Shown piece by piece: positions 27,919-37,305 of a stretch of DNA of 64,000 nucleotides; positions within the stretch are counted from its first letter, which is position 1; every line of letters begins with the position of its first letter. A program made the position numbers and the translations under genes. Under the pieces are notes generated by a model that saw only the letters and a program-made list of their open reading frames with translations, did not search any database and was not told where the DNA came from. The stretch comes from Limimaricola cinnabarinus LL-001 (GTDB taxonomy: Bacteria; Pseudomonadota; Alphaproteobacteria; Rhodobacterales; Rhodobacteraceae): assembly GCF_000466965.1 (NCBI RefSeq), contig NZ_BATB01000010.1, positions 1 through 64,000 of the forward strand. The letters are read 5' to 3'.

Positions 27919-29244
27919 ATGAGACAGATGACAACGCGTCTTGCTGCGCTGACGGCCTTGTTCTGGACCGGCGCGGCCCTCGCGCAGGAGCTGCCCGCGC
28001 CGCTCGACGACGCCGCATGGCCCGCAGTGAACCAGGATGAGGCGGCGCTGGGGCGGTTGCTCTTCTACGACCCGATCCTGTCAGGCAACCGCGAGGTGTC
28101 CTGCGCCACCTGTCATCACCCGGCCTTCGGCACCTCGGACGGGCTGTCGCTGCCCTTGGGCGACGGCGGGCACGGCATCGGGCCCGCCCGCGCGATCGAC
28201 CTCGAAAACCCGCCAGAGCAGCGGGTGCCGCGCAACAGTCAGGCGCTGTGGAATGTCGGTGCGCGGGACTACGTCTCGATGTTTCACGATGGCCGGGTCG
28301 AACTGGACCCTTCGGCCCCGGGCGGCATGCGCACGCCGCTCGATGCGGACATGGTCGAGGGATTCGCCTCGATGCTGTCGGCGCAGACTATGTTTCCAGT
28401 GCTGAGCCCCGACGAGATGGCCGGGCATTACAGCGAGAACGAGGTGGCGCAGGCGGTGCGGCAGGGACGGCTCACCGGGAAGGGCGGAGCGTGGGATCTG
28501 ATCGCGCGGCGCGTGGCGGCACATCCGGATTATGCCAGGCGCTTCGACGCGGTCTACGGCCTTGCGCCCGACGAGATCGGCTTCACGGACATCTCCGACG
28601 CCATTGCCGCCTTCATCACCTTCGAGTTCCGCTCCGACACCAGCCCCTTCGACGCACGGCTGCGCGAGGGGGTGCCGCTGCCGCCCGAGGCCGAGGCGGG
28701 GCTCGCGCTGTTCTACGGCCCGGCAGGCTGCGCCGAGTGTCATGCGGGTCCGTTCCAGACCGATCACGGCTTTCACGCGATGGGCGCGCCGCAGGTCGGT
28801 CCGGGCAAGGGCGCGCGGTTCGAGACCCATGCGCGCGACGAGGGGCGGTTCCGGGTGACGGGCCGGGCCGGGGATCTCTACGCCTTTCGCACGCCGAGCT
28901 TGCGCAACGTGGCCCTGACGGCCCCTTACGGCCATGCCGGGAGCCACGCGACGCTGCGCGGTTTCGTGGCCGATCATGCCGATCCGGTGACCGCGCTGGG
29001 CCGCTATGACCGGGCGCAGGCGGTGCTGCTGCGCATGGAGGTGACAGATTGGCGCATCCTTGACGACAAGGCGGAACGCGAGGCGATCGCGGCAGCGGTG
29101 ACGCGCCCTGCGGTGACGCTTGATGCAGGCGAGATCGACGCGCTGGTGGCATTTCTGGGCGCGCTGACCGATCCGGTGGCCACCGAGGGTCGGCTGGGCG
29201 TGCCAAAGGAGCTGCCCAGCGGCCTGCCGGTCGCGATGCCCTGA
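27919..29244 (+). CDS. Di-heme cytochrome c peroxidase/MauG-like protein
   Basis: A 441-residue exported di-heme protein of the bacterial CcpA/MauG superfamily, acting in the periplasm to reduce peroxide or oxidise a protein partner. A signal peptide is cleaved near ALA at 20-22. Heme sites are CATCH (C62, C65, H66) and CAECH (C271, C274, H275). The family segment DYVSMFHDGRVE and the TPSLRNVALTAPYGHAGS block are present. The longer relatives of this type are often called methylamine-utilisation-like, but no mau genes are nearby. It is divergent from imuA. Confidence 0.92.
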   Translation: MRQMTTRLAALTALFWTGAALAQELPAPLDDAAWPAVNQDEAALGRLLFYDPILSGNREVSCATCHHPAFGTSDGLSLPLGDGGHGIGPARAIDLENPPEQRVPRNSQALWNVGARDYVSMFHDGRVELDPSAPGGMRTPLDADMVEGFASMLSAQTMFPVLSPDEMAGHYSENEVAQAVRQGRLTGKGGAWDLIARRVAAHPDYARRFDAVYGLAPDEIGFTDISDAIAAFITFEFRSDTSPFDARLREGVPLPPEAEAGLALFYGPAGCAECHAGPFQTDHGFHAMGAPQVGPGKGARFETHARDEGRFRVTGRAGDLYAFRTPSLRNVALTAPYGHAGSHATLRGFVADHADPVTALGRYDRAQAVLLRMEVTDWRILDDKAEREAIAAAVTRPAVTLDAGEIDALVAFLGALTDPVATEGRLGVPKELPSGLPVAMP

Positions 29245-29307
29245 TCCATCGCCGCTGCGATGCCGAACTCTCCGCCGGGGAGTATGCGCCTTCGCGGAGG
29301 GATGACC

Positions 29308-30501
29308 TCAGGTCATGGCGGCGCGGGCGTGGAATTCGGGGCGGTCCCAGGACCCGTTGCGCAGGATCGCGGCCAGCACCTCGACCGCCCGGTCGATGTC
29401 GTTCTCGTCGAGATAAAGCGGCGTGATGCCGAAACGCAGGATGTCGGGCGCGCGGAAATCGCCGATCACGTCTTGGGCGATCAGAGCCTGCATTACCGCA
29501 TAGCCCTGTGGGTGGCGAAACGAGACCTGGCTGCCGCGCGCGGCATGATCGCGCGGGGTGGCGAGGGCGAGGTCGGGGCAGGCGGCCTCGACGCCCGCGA
29601 TGAAACGGTCCGAGAGCGCCAGCGAGGCGGAGCGCAGATCGGCCATCTCGACCCCGTCCCAGATGTCGAGCGCCGCCTCCAGCGCCGCCATGGCCAGCAC
29701 GGGGGGCGTGCCGACGCGCATCCGCGCGATCGCCGCGCCGGGACGGTAGCCCGGCTCGAAGGCGAAGGGATCGGCATGGCCGAGCCAGCCCGAGAGCGCC
29801 GGTTGCACCTGATTGATCAGGCGTGGGGCGACATGGATGAAGGCGGGCGCGCCGGGACCGCCATTGAGGAACTTGTAGGTGCAGCCCACTGCGAAATCAG
29901 TGTCGGCCGCGGCCACGTCGACATCGACCGCCCCCGCCGAATGGGCGAGATCCCAGATCGCCAGCGCGCCTACCTCGTGCGCTCGGGCGATGAGCGCGGG
30001 CATGTCGTGACGCCGTCCGGTGCGGTAGTCGACCTCGGTGATCATCATCACCGCGACATCCTCGTCGATCGCGGCCTCGACTTCTTCGGGGGCCACGGCG
30101 CGCAGCTCATGGCCGCGCCCGAGCTGCTCGATCAGTCCTTGGGCCATGTAGAGGTCCGACGGGAAGTTGCCGCTGTCGGTGAGGATCACGCGGCGGTCGG
30201 GGCGCAGCGCAAGCGAGGCGGCAAGCGCCTGATGCACCTTGATCGACAGCGTGTCGCCGAGCACGGTGCTGCCCTCGGGCGCGCCGATCAACCGGCCGAT
30301 CCGGTCGCCGAGCTTGGCTGGCTGGTCCATCCATCCCGCCTTGTTCCAGCCGGTGATCAGCATCTCGCCCCATTCGCCGGTCATCGCGCGCGCCATGCGC
30401 GCAGGCGCGGCGGCGGGCAGGGGGCCAAGCGAGTTGCCGTCGAGATAGGTGACGTCCGGAGGCAGGTCGAACAGCGCCTTGGTGGCTTGGAAGTCGGTCA
30501 T
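29308..30501 (-). CDS. kynU: Kynureninase
   Basis: A PLP-dependent hydrolase splitting kynurenine to anthranilate and alanine in tryptophan breakdown. It is 397 residues, a normal length. The PLP lysine is K210 in GCTYKFLNGGPG. The N-terminal YLDGNSLGPLP and the IWDLAHSAGA segment with the cofactor aspartate are present. ATG 30501 is preceded by a GAGGAGCGCC ribosome-binding stretch. No other kynurenine-pathway gene is adjacent, although tryptophan dioxygenase genes are often near in relatives. Confidence 0.95.
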   Translation of the reverse strand: MTDFQATKALFDLPPDVTYLDGNSLGPLPAAAPARMARAMTGEWGEMLITGWNKAGWMDQPAKLGDRIGRLIGAPEGSTVLGDTLSIKVHQALAASLALRPDRRVILTDSGNFPSDLYMAQGLIEQLGRGHELRAVAPEEVEAAIDEDVAVMMITEVDYRTGRRHDMPALIARAHEVGALAIWDLAHSAGAVDVDVAAADTDFAVGCTYKFLNGGPGAPAFIHVAPRLINQVQPALSGWLGHADPFAFEPGYRPGAAIARMRVGTPPVLAMAALEAALDIWDGVEMADLRSASLALSDRFIAGVEAACPDLALATPRDHAARGSQVSFRHPQGYAVMQALIAQDVIGDFRAPDILRFGITPLYLDENDIDRAVEVLAAILRNGSWDRPEFHARAAMT

Positions 30502-30603
30502 CTCGGCGCTCCTCCTCTTGTCGGCCCGAGAAGTTGTGGCAGCACGGCTGCACTGGTGCAACAGCGCGTGACAGCGCCCCGACGGCAGGGCAGAAGAGGC
30601 GGC

Positions 30604-31050
30604 ATGTACTGGATCGATTTTCCCCCCGCCTGGACCGCTTACGGAGTGCTCTCCGCGTGGGGCCTGTCGCGGGTGGAGCCGGGCTGGCTCGGCTTCGGGC
30701 CGTATCACGTGGCGCTGGGCGCGGTCGTCATCGCGACGGGGCTCGGTCTGATGCTCTGGGCGAGCGTCACGATGCTGCGCCACCGTACGCAACTCATGCC
30801 GCGCCGCGACGCGGCGGCGCTGGTCACGACCGGGCCGTTCCGCATCTCGCGCAACCCGATCTATCTCGGCGACCTGTTGCTGCTGGCAGGCGGTGCGATG
30901 ATCTTCGACGCGCCCTTGGCGCTCGTGCTGGTGCCGGTACTGGCCGCGATCCTGCAAAGCCGTTTCATCGAGCCTGAGGAAGCGATGCTGCGCAGGACTT
31001 TCGGTGCGGACTTCGAAAGCTGGGCCACGCGCACTCGCCGTTGGCTGTAG
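30604..31050 (+). CDS. Isoprenylcysteine-methyltransferase-like membrane protein
   Basis: A 148-residue integral membrane protein with about four hydrophobic helices, related to the PEMT/ICMT (isoprenylcysteine carboxyl methyltransferase) superfamily. The diagnostic C-terminal block is GPFRISRNPIYLGDLLLLAGGAM, then RFIEPEEAMLRRTFGADFESW. Bacterial members methylate membrane lipids or unknown substrates using S-adenosylmethionine; the substrate cannot be named here. It runs divergently from kynU. Confidence 0.83.
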   Translation: MYWIDFPPAWTAYGVLSAWGLSRVEPGWLGFGPYHVALGAVVIATGLGLMLWASVTMLRHRTQLMPRRDAAALVTTGPFRISRNPIYLGDLLLLAGGAMIFDAPLALVLVPVLAAILQSRFIEPEEAMLRRTFGADFESWATRTRRWL

Positions 31051-31154
31051 CCGAGGCATGACGCGGCGGCAGCAAAGTCTGCCGCTGCCCTTGTGCAACA
31101 TTCTTTCCCCCGCTACTCCTCTCGCAACCGCAGAATGACCGGAGGGGACGGGGC

Positions 31155-32725
31155 GTGAGGATCGGGGCACCGAGGGAAATCCATGACGGCGAGGCACGGG
31201 TCGCGATGACCCCGGCTTCGGCGAAAGATCTGCAGAAACTGGGGCATGAGTGCCTGATCGAGGCCGGGGCCGGCGTGGCCGCGGGCTTTACCGACGCGGC
31301 CTATGAGGCGGCGGGGGTCACCGTCGTCGCGGATGCCGAGGCGCTGTGGCGCGAGGCCGAGATCGTCACCAAGGTGCGGCCGCCGCTCGACGAGGAAATG
31401 GCAAGACTGCGCGAGGGGCAGACGCTGATCTCGTTCTTCTATCCGGCCAGAACGCCGAAAGTTTGGGCCGTGCCAAGGATGCGGGCGCCACCGTCGTCGC
31501 GATGGACATGGTGCCGCGCATCTCCCGCGCGCAGAAGATGGACGCGCTGTCATCGATGGCCAATATCGCAGGCTACCGCGCGGTGATCGAGGCGGGCTCC
31601 AACTTTGGCCGCTTCTTCACCGGCCAGGTAACCGCCGCCGGCAAGGTACCGCCCGCCCGCGTGCTGGTGATCGGCGCGGGCGTCGCCGGCCTCGCCGCGA
31701 TCGGCACCGCGACCTCGCTGGGCGCGGTGACGCTGGCTTTCGACGTGCGCCCCGAAGTGGCCGAACAGATCGAGAGCATGGGCGCCGAGTTCGTCTATCT
31801 TGATTTCGAGGACACGCAGGACAGCTCCGCGACGGGGGGCTACGCCGCCCCCTCCAGCCCCGAATTCCGTGAAAAGCAGCTTGCCAAGTTCCGCGAGCTC
31901 GCCCCGAATGTCGACATCGTCATCTCGACCGCGCTGATCCCGGGCCGCGACGCGCCGGTCTTGTGGACGGCTGACATGGTCGAGGCGATGAAGCCCGGCT
32001 CGGTGATCGTGGACCTCGCCGCCGAGCGCGGCGGCAACTGCGAGCTCACCGTGCCCGAGGAGAAGTTCGTCACCGACAATGGCGTGACCATCGTCGGCTA
32101 CACCGACTTCCCCAGCCGCATGGCGGCGCAGGCTTCGACGCTCTATGCCACCAACATCCGCCACATGCTGTCGGACCTGACCCCGGCCAAGGACGGCGTC
32201 GTCAACCACAACATGGAAGACGACGTGATCCGCGGCGCGACCGCGACGCATGGCGGCGAGATCACCTTCCCGCCGCCCAAGCCCAAGACCGCCGCCATCG
32301 CAGCCGCCCCCAAGAAGGACAAGCCGCGCGAGTTGACGGTCGAGGAAAAGCGCGCCAACGAGGTTACGGCCTTCAAGAAGCAGACCAAGGACCAGATCGG
32401 CCTGCTCGCGGGCGGGGCGCTTGTCATGCTGCTGATCGGTGCTGTCGCGCCCGAAAGCTTCATGAGCCACTTCATCGTCTTCGCGCTGGCCTGCTTCGTC
32501 GGCTTCCAGGTGATCTGGGGCGTGGCGCATTCGCTGCACACGCCGCTGATGGCTGTGACCAACGCGATCTCGGGGATCGTCATCCTCGGCGCGCTGCTTC
32601 AGATCGGCTCGGGCAACTGGCTGGTGGTGTTTTTGTCGTTCATCGCGGTGCTGATCGCCTCGATCAACATCGTCGGCGGTTTTCTGGTCACGCGCCGGAT
32701 GCTCGCCATGTTCCGCAAGTCGTAA
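31155..32725 (+). pseudogene. pntA: NAD(P) transhydrogenase subunit alpha, one frameshift
   Basis: The alpha subunit of the proton-translocating transhydrogenase, which moves hydride between NADH and NADP+ using the proton gradient. The first frame starts at GTG 31155 (RIGAPREIHDGEARVAMTP). The second resumes as [27 protein letters not shown] and holds the NAD-binding [17 protein letters not shown], with four C-terminal membrane helices. One base lost at about 31448 (CCGGCCAGAAC for CCGGCCCAGAAC) separates them. Repaired length is about 523 residues, with all domains in a single chain as in E. coli rather than split into pntAA/pntAB. Confidence 0.94.
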
Positions 32726-32737
32726 GGGGGCCGGATC

Positions 32738-34237
32738 ATGAGCATCGGCATCGTCTCGGCCGCCTATATCGTCGCGGCCATTCTCTTCATTCTCTCGCTC
32801 GGGGGGCTGTCGAACCAGGAAAGCGCCAAGCGTGCGGTCTGGTACGGCATCGCGGGCATGGCGGTGGCGGTCTTCGTCACCGTGTTCGGCCCCGGCGTCC
32901 ACAACCTCTTTCTGATCCTGATCGCCATCGCGGCGGGCGGCTTTGCGGGCTGGATGGTCGCGGGCCGGGTGCAGATGACGGAAATGCCGCAGCTTGTCGC
33001 GGCACTCCACAGCTTCGTCGGTCTGGCCGCGGTTTTCATCGGCCTCAACGCCGACATCATGCTGCACGATATCAACACGCTTCTGGCGATCAACGGCCTC
33101 GATCGCGCGGCGCTGGCGCTGCTCGATCCGAACGAGCTTCTGGAAGCGGGGGGCGGCTTCTTCGGCGACCTCACCGGCTTCGGCAAAAAGCTGGCGCTGA
33201 AGGATGCGACCGAGATCGGCATCCTCAAGGTCGAGGTGTTCTTGGGCATCTTCATCGGTGCCGTGACCTTCACCGGTTCGGTCGTGGCTTTCGGCAAGCT
33301 CGCCGGCAAGGTCGACGGCAAGCCCAAGAAACTGCCGGGCGGCCACATGCTCAACGCCGCGGCGCTGGCGCTGTGCCTCGCCCTGGGGCTTCTCTACCTC
33401 ACGGGCGCGGGCATCTGGACCATGGTGCTGGTGACGCTCATCGCGGGCTTCATCGGCTGGCACCTGATCATGGGCATCGGCGGCGCCGACATGCCGGTGG
33501 TGGTGTCGATGCTCAACTCCTATTCGGGCTGGGCCGCGGCGGCGATCGGCTTTACGCTGGGCAACGACCTGTTGATCGTCACCGGCGCGCTGGTCGGTTC
33601 CTCGGGCGCGATCCTCAGCTACATCATGTGCAAGGCCATGAACCGCCGGTTCGTCTCCGTGATCCTGGGCGGCTTCGGCGGCACGTCGGGCCCGGCAATG
33701 GAGGTCGAGGGCGAACAGATCGCGATCGATTCCGACGGCGTGGCCCAAGCGCTCGAAGATGCCGACAGCGTGGTGATCATCCCCGGCTATGGCATGGCGG
33801 TGGCGCAGGCGCAGCAGTCGGTCTCGGAACTGACCCGCCGCCTGCGTGCGCAGGGCAAGACCGTGCGTTTCGCGATCCACCCGGTCGCGGGGCGTCTGCC
33901 CGGCCACATGAACGTGCTGCTGGCCGAGGCCCGCGTGCCCTACGACATCGTCATGGAGATGGACGAGATCAACGACGACTTCCCGCAGACGGACGTCGCC
34001 ATCGTCATCGGCTCGAACGACATCGTGAACCCGGCGGCGCAGGACGACCCCAACTCGCCCATCGCCGGGATGCCGGTTCTGGAAGTCTGGAAGGCCAAGC
34101 AGGTCTTCGTGTCCAAGCGCGGCCAGGGCACCGGATATTCCGGCATCGAGAACCCGCTCTTCTTCAAGGACAACACCCGCATGTTCTATGGCGACGCCAA
34201 GAAGTCGCTCGACGAGCTGCTCACCAAGATCGCCTGA
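32738..34237 (+). CDS. pntB: NAD(P) transhydrogenase subunit beta
   Basis: The beta subunit carries the rest of the membrane channel and the NADP(H)-binding domain III. It is 499 residues. The N-terminal two thirds are hydrophobic helices including [20 protein letters not shown]. The C-terminal domain has [13 protein letters not shown], the [14 protein letters not shown] loop and [19 protein letters not shown]. It follows pntA by 12 bases and ends before a strong hairpin. Confidence 0.97.
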   Translation: MSIGIVSAAYIVAAILFILSLGGLSNQESAKRAVWYGIAGMAVAVFVTVFGPGVHNLFLILIAIAAGGFAGWMVAGRVQMTEMPQLVAALHSFVGLAAVFIGLNADIMLHDINTLLAINGLDRAALALLDPNELLEAGGGFFGDLTGFGKKLALKDATEIGILKVEVFLGIFIGAVTFTGSVVAFGKLAGKVDGKPKKLPGGHMLNAAALALCLALGLLYLTGAGIWTMVLVTLIAGFIGWHLIMGIGGADMPVVVSMLNSYSGWAAAAIGFTLGNDLLIVTGALVGSSGAILSYIMCKAMNRRFVSVILGGFGGTSGPAMEVEGEQIAIDSDGVAQALEDADSVVIIPGYGMAVAQAQQSVSELTRRLRAQGKTVRFAIHPVAGRLPGHMNVLLAEARVPYDIVMEMDEINDDFPQTDVAIVIGSNDIVNPAAQDDPNSPIAGMPVLEVWKAKQVFVSKRGQGTGYSGIENPLFFKDNTRMFYGDAKKSLDELLTKIA

Positions 34238-34253
34238 TCCAGGTCACATCGAA

Positions 34254-34282
34254 GAAAGGCCCCGCCCTGTGCGGGGCCTTTC
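34254..34282 (+). terminator. Terminator after pntB
   Basis: A perfect 12-bp stem GAAAGGCCCCGC/GCGGGGCCTTTC with a 5-base loop starts 16 bases after the pntB stop. The T's are within the 3' arm. Confidence 0.75.
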
Positions 34283-34320
34283 GCGTTGTAGCGGGTCCCC
34301 ATCCGGGGAATGATCGCGTC

Positions 34321-35220
34321 ATGGCTGAACATTCCCCCCTGAACGGCATCGGCCTGCGCCTGCTGGCCGCGTTTCTCGTCACCGCGATGTCGGCAATGGT
34401 GGCGGTAGCGACGCGCGAGGTGGGGCTGGGGCAGATCGTGTTCTGGCGCTCCGCCGTCGCCCTGATCCCGATCTGCGCCTACATGGCGCTCTGCCGCGAG
34501 TTTCCATCCGCCATCGCCACGCGCCGCCCCGGCCTGCACCTGACGCGCAGCCTGTTCGGGGCGCTGTCGATGGCGCTGTCCTTCGTCTCGCTCGCCTACC
34601 TGCCGGTCGCCAACGCGCAGGCGTTGGGCTATCTCGCGCCGGTCCTGACGCTGCCTCTGGCGGCACTTGTGCTGGGCGAGAGGATCGGGCCGGGCGTCTG
34701 GGTCGCGGCTGCTCTGGGCTTTGGGGGTGTTCTGGCGATGCTGGGATCGGCGCTTGAGGCACCGGGGCAGGGCGCGCTGATCGGGGTCGCGGCGGGCTTG
34801 GGCTATGCGGTGACGATGGCTTTCGTGCGGGTGCATATCAAGTCGATGACCGCGAGCGAGCGGCCTTCGACCATCGCCTTCTGGTTCGCGGCCGTCTCGG
34901 CGCTGGCCGGGCTGGCGACATGGCCCTTTGGCTGGGAGATGCCTTCGGCACAGATGCTGGGATGGCTGATCGGTGCGGGGCTGACCGGCGGGCTGGCGCA
35001 TGTCGCGGCGACCGAGGCGGTGGCGCGCGCGCCTGTCGGCGTACTGGCACCGTTCGACTTTACCGGGCTGGTCTGGGCGTTGATGTTCGACGCGGTGCTG
35101 TTCGGCGTGATGCCCGACGGGCTGGGCATGCTGGGCGTGGCCGCGATCACCGGCGCGGCGGTGATGGTGACCTTGGCCACTTGGCGGCCAGGGGCCGGTT
35201 CGGCGCGCCGCGCAAAGTGA
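34321..35220 (+). CDS. EamA-family (DMT) transporter
   Basis: A 299-residue inner-membrane protein with about ten predicted helices in two EamA repeats, of the drug/metabolite transporter superfamily. Typical features are AFLVTAMSAMVAVATRE at the start, LTLPLAALVLGERIG closing the first repeat, and LAPFDFTGLVWALMFDAVLFG in the second. Substrate unknown; relatives include exporters of amino acids, riboflavin and other metabolites. It lies after the pntB terminator and convergent with the pseudouridine synthase, one base apart. Confidence 0.9.
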   Translation: MAEHSPLNGIGLRLLAAFLVTAMSAMVAVATREVGLGQIVFWRSAVALIPICAYMALCREFPSAIATRRPGLHLTRSLFGALSMALSFVSLAYLPVANAQALGYLAPVLTLPLAALVLGERIGPGVWVAAALGFGGVLAMLGSALEAPGQGALIGVAAGLGYAVTMAFVRVHIKSMTASERPSTIAFWFAAVSALAGLATWPFGWEMPSAQMLGWLIGAGLTGGLAHVAATEAVARAPVGVLAPFDFTGLVWALMFDAVLFGVMPDGLGMLGVAAITGAAVMVTLATWRPGAGSARRAK

Positions 35221-35221
35221 G

Positions 35222-35770
35222 CTAGGCTCCGATCTCGCGCCATTCCCCCGGCGCCAGCCCATCAAGCGCCCAGCCGCCGATGCGCCATCGCACCAGCCGC
35301 AGCGTCGGGAACCCGGCGGCGGCGGTCATGCGGCGGACCTGCCGGTTGCGCCCTTCGCGGATCGCAATCTCGATCCACCTGTCGGGAATCGACTTGCGCA
35401 TCCGCACCGGCGGGTCGCGTTCCCATAATTCCGGCGTCTCGATCAGGCGCGCGCGGGCGGGTAGCGTCGGCCCGTCCTTGAGCGGCAGCCCCCGGCGCAG
35501 CGGTTCCAGATCGGCCTCGGTTGGTGCGCCCTCGACCTGCACGAGATAGGTCTTTTCCATCTTGTGTTTCGGGTCCGAGATCAGCGCCTGCAGCCGCCCG
35601 TCATCGGTGAGCAGCAACAGCCCCTCGCTGTCGCGGTCGAGACGCCCCGCGGGATAGACGCCGGGGCGGTCGATGAACCGAGACAGCGTCGCACGCGGCG
35701 AGGGGCTCTTGGCATCGGTGAACTGCGACAGCACGTTCATCGGCTTGTTGAACAAAACGAGACGCGGCAT
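35222..35770 (-). CDS. RsuA/RluE-type pseudouridine synthase
   Basis: A 182-residue pseudouridine synthase lacking the S4 domain, as in RluE (23S rRNA position 2457 in E. coli). The catalytic motif [14 protein letters not shown] has D45. The second motif is [10 protein letters not shown], with KTYLVQVEG between them. Length and lack of an RNA-binding S4 domain favour RluE over RsuA or RluB, but the exact rRNA target is inferred. Confidence 0.92.
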   Translation of the reverse strand: MPRLVLFNKPMNVLSQFTDAKSPSPRATLSRFIDRPGVYPAGRLDRDSEGLLLLTDDGRLQALISDPKHKMEKTYLVQVEGAPTEADLEPLRRGLPLKDGPTLPARARLIETPELWERDPPVRMRKSIPDRWIEIAIREGRNRQVRRMTAAAGFPTLRLVRWRIGGWALDGLAPGEWREIGA

Positions 35771-35798
35771 GGGGGTCCTTGGGCTAGTGCCAAAGCCC

Positions 35799-36056
35799 TA
35801 TAGAACAAGGGGAAGGCGCATGCAAAACCGATCGCGAAAAAATCGGGCGCTATGCAAGATTACCCCTTGATCCGACTCGGGCTTTGCCCCAAATGCCCCC
35901 TCAAGACGCCAACGCACGCGCCTCTGGCCACGCCTGGACGCAAGTCTCCGATCCGGAGGCCTACGCACAGACCAGCACGCGTTTATGCAGCGACGGTAAC
36001 GTCTCCCTTGGAACCGCCGGCCTCACGGGGCCCCCGTCTGTCTATCGGAGATGCAC
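35799..36056 (+). promoter_or_regulatory. Structured leader of the ornithine-decarboxylase-like gene
   Basis: About 258 bases between a TATAGAA element and the decarboxylase start, with dense pairing potential. CAAGGGG (35806-35812) is complementary to CCCCTTG (35863-35869), bracketing a small ORF. CTTGA...TCAAG encloses a GGGC/GCCC hairpin. CTCCG/CGGAG form a hairpin at 35946-35958, but TCTCCGAT (35945-35952) can instead pair with ATCGGAGA (36044-36051), which contains the GGAG ribosome binding site of the gene. GACG-GTAA-CGTC is a GNRA tetraloop hairpin. This is consistent with a regulated leader; alphaproteobacteria are known to carry a conserved speF leader RNA here. Confidence 0.55.
35820..35870 (+). 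CDS. Possible leader peptide upstream of the decarboxylase
   Basis: A 16-codon ORF, MQNRSRKNRALCKITP, with a good AAGGGGAAGG ribosome binding site. It ends Pro-stop, and its ribosome binding site can pair with the bases encoding its last residues. It is basic (Arg/Lys rich). There is no homology evidence, so this is a candidate regulatory uORF rather than a firm gene. Confidence 0.3.
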   Translation: MQNRSRKNRALCKITP

Positions 36057-37224
36057 ATGACTGCATATTACGCGGGCGCCAGCGCCCCCTCTTTCGCCGT
36101 CGCCAACCGCCTGGAGGCCTATGCCGCCACCGCCGAGTTCGACCGGCCGACTCTGGTCATCGACGTGGACCGCGTGGAAACCCAGTTCGAGGCGCTCAAG
36201 GCCGGTCTCGGTCGCGCCGACATCCATTATGCCGTGAAGGCAACCCGCATCCCGCGATCATCGAGCGCCTCGTGCGGCTCGGCTCGCATTTCGATGCGGC
36301 CTCGCGCGGTGAGATCGAGCTGTGCCTGTCCCAAGCGCGCGCCCTGAGCATGTCTCCTTCGGCAACACCATCAAGCGCGTCTCCGACATCGCCTTCGCCT
36401 ACAATGCGGGCATCCGCATGTTCGCGGTCGATGCCGAGGAAGAGCTGGAGAAGATCGCCGAGCATGCTCCAGGCGCGCAGGTCTATGTCCGCCTGATCGT
36501 CGAGACCTCCTCGGCTGACTGGCCGCTGACCCGCAAGTTCGGCTGCGACCGCGACACCGCTCTGAAGCTGCTCGACCGCGCGACCGAACTGGGCCTCGAG
36601 CCGCTGGGCTTCTCGTTCCATGTCGGGTCGCAGACCCGTCACGCCGAAATGTGGGTCCCGGTGCTCGACGAGCTGTCGCGCATCTGGACCGCCGCGCAGG
36701 AGGCGGGCCACCGGCTGCAGCTTCTCAACATCGGCGGCGGTTTCCCGGCCTTCTACGGCGAGGAGATCCAGGCCCCGACCGATTACGCCGCCGCCGTGAT
36801 GGAGCTGGTCGAGGCCCGTTTTCCGGGCGCCGAGCGGGTGATGGCCGAGCCGGGCCGCGGCATGGTCGCCGAAGCCGGCGTCATCGCCTGTGAAGTGATG
36901 CTCACCTCGCGCAAGTCGGACCGCGACATGCACCGCTGGGTCTATCTCTCGATCGGCCGCTTCTCGGGGCTGGCCGAAACCGAGGGCGAGGCGATCCGCT
37001 ACCAGTTCGTGACCCCGCATGACGGCGAAGCCACCAGCCCGTGTATCCTTGCCGGTCCGTCCTGCGACAGTGCCGATGTGCTCTATGAAAAGCGGCCGAT
37101 GAACCTGCCGCTCAACCTCAAATCCGGCGACCGGGTGCTGATCCGCAACACCGGGGCCTACACCTCGACCTATTCCTCGGTCTGCTTCAACGGCTTCCCG
37201 CCGCTGGATGTCGTGATCCTCTGA
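36057..37224 (+). pseudogene. PLP-dependent ornithine (or lysine) decarboxylase, two frameshifts
   Basis: A fold-type III, alanine-racemase-like decarboxylase producing putrescine (or cadaverine). When repaired it is about 389 residues. The PLP lysine is K61 in HYAVKAN. FSFHVGSQTRH and the glycine loop NIGGGFP follow, and the catalytic CDSADVLYEK lies near the C-terminus, with NTGAYTSTYSSVCFNGF at the end. Two one-base losses split it: at about 36241 (AAGGCAACC for AAGGCCAACC) and at about 36335 (CAAGCGCG for CAAGGCGCG). Start 36057 is preferred over ATG 36051 because the GGAG motif lies six bases before it. Ornithine is the usual substrate of alphaproteobacterial members. Confidence 0.88.
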
Positions 37225-37230
37225 AGGATA

Positions 37231-37253
37231 CCGGGCGGCCTCGCGCCGCCCGG
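37231..37253 (+). terminator. Hairpin after the decarboxylase gene
   Basis: A perfect 9-bp stem CCGGGCGGC/GCCGCCCGG with a 5-base loop lies 6 bases after the stop. There is no T-tract. Confidence 0.5.
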
Positions 37254-37305
37254 CTGACGACCCCCGGGGCTGCATTCCCACACGAGGTCACCGCCCGTCA
37301 TGGCT

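Noticed and set aside
31550-33907. 785-residue minus-strand frame opposite pntA and pntB
   Set aside because: Antisense shadow of the transhydrogenase genes, with histidine/arginine/aspartate-rich composition and no domain.
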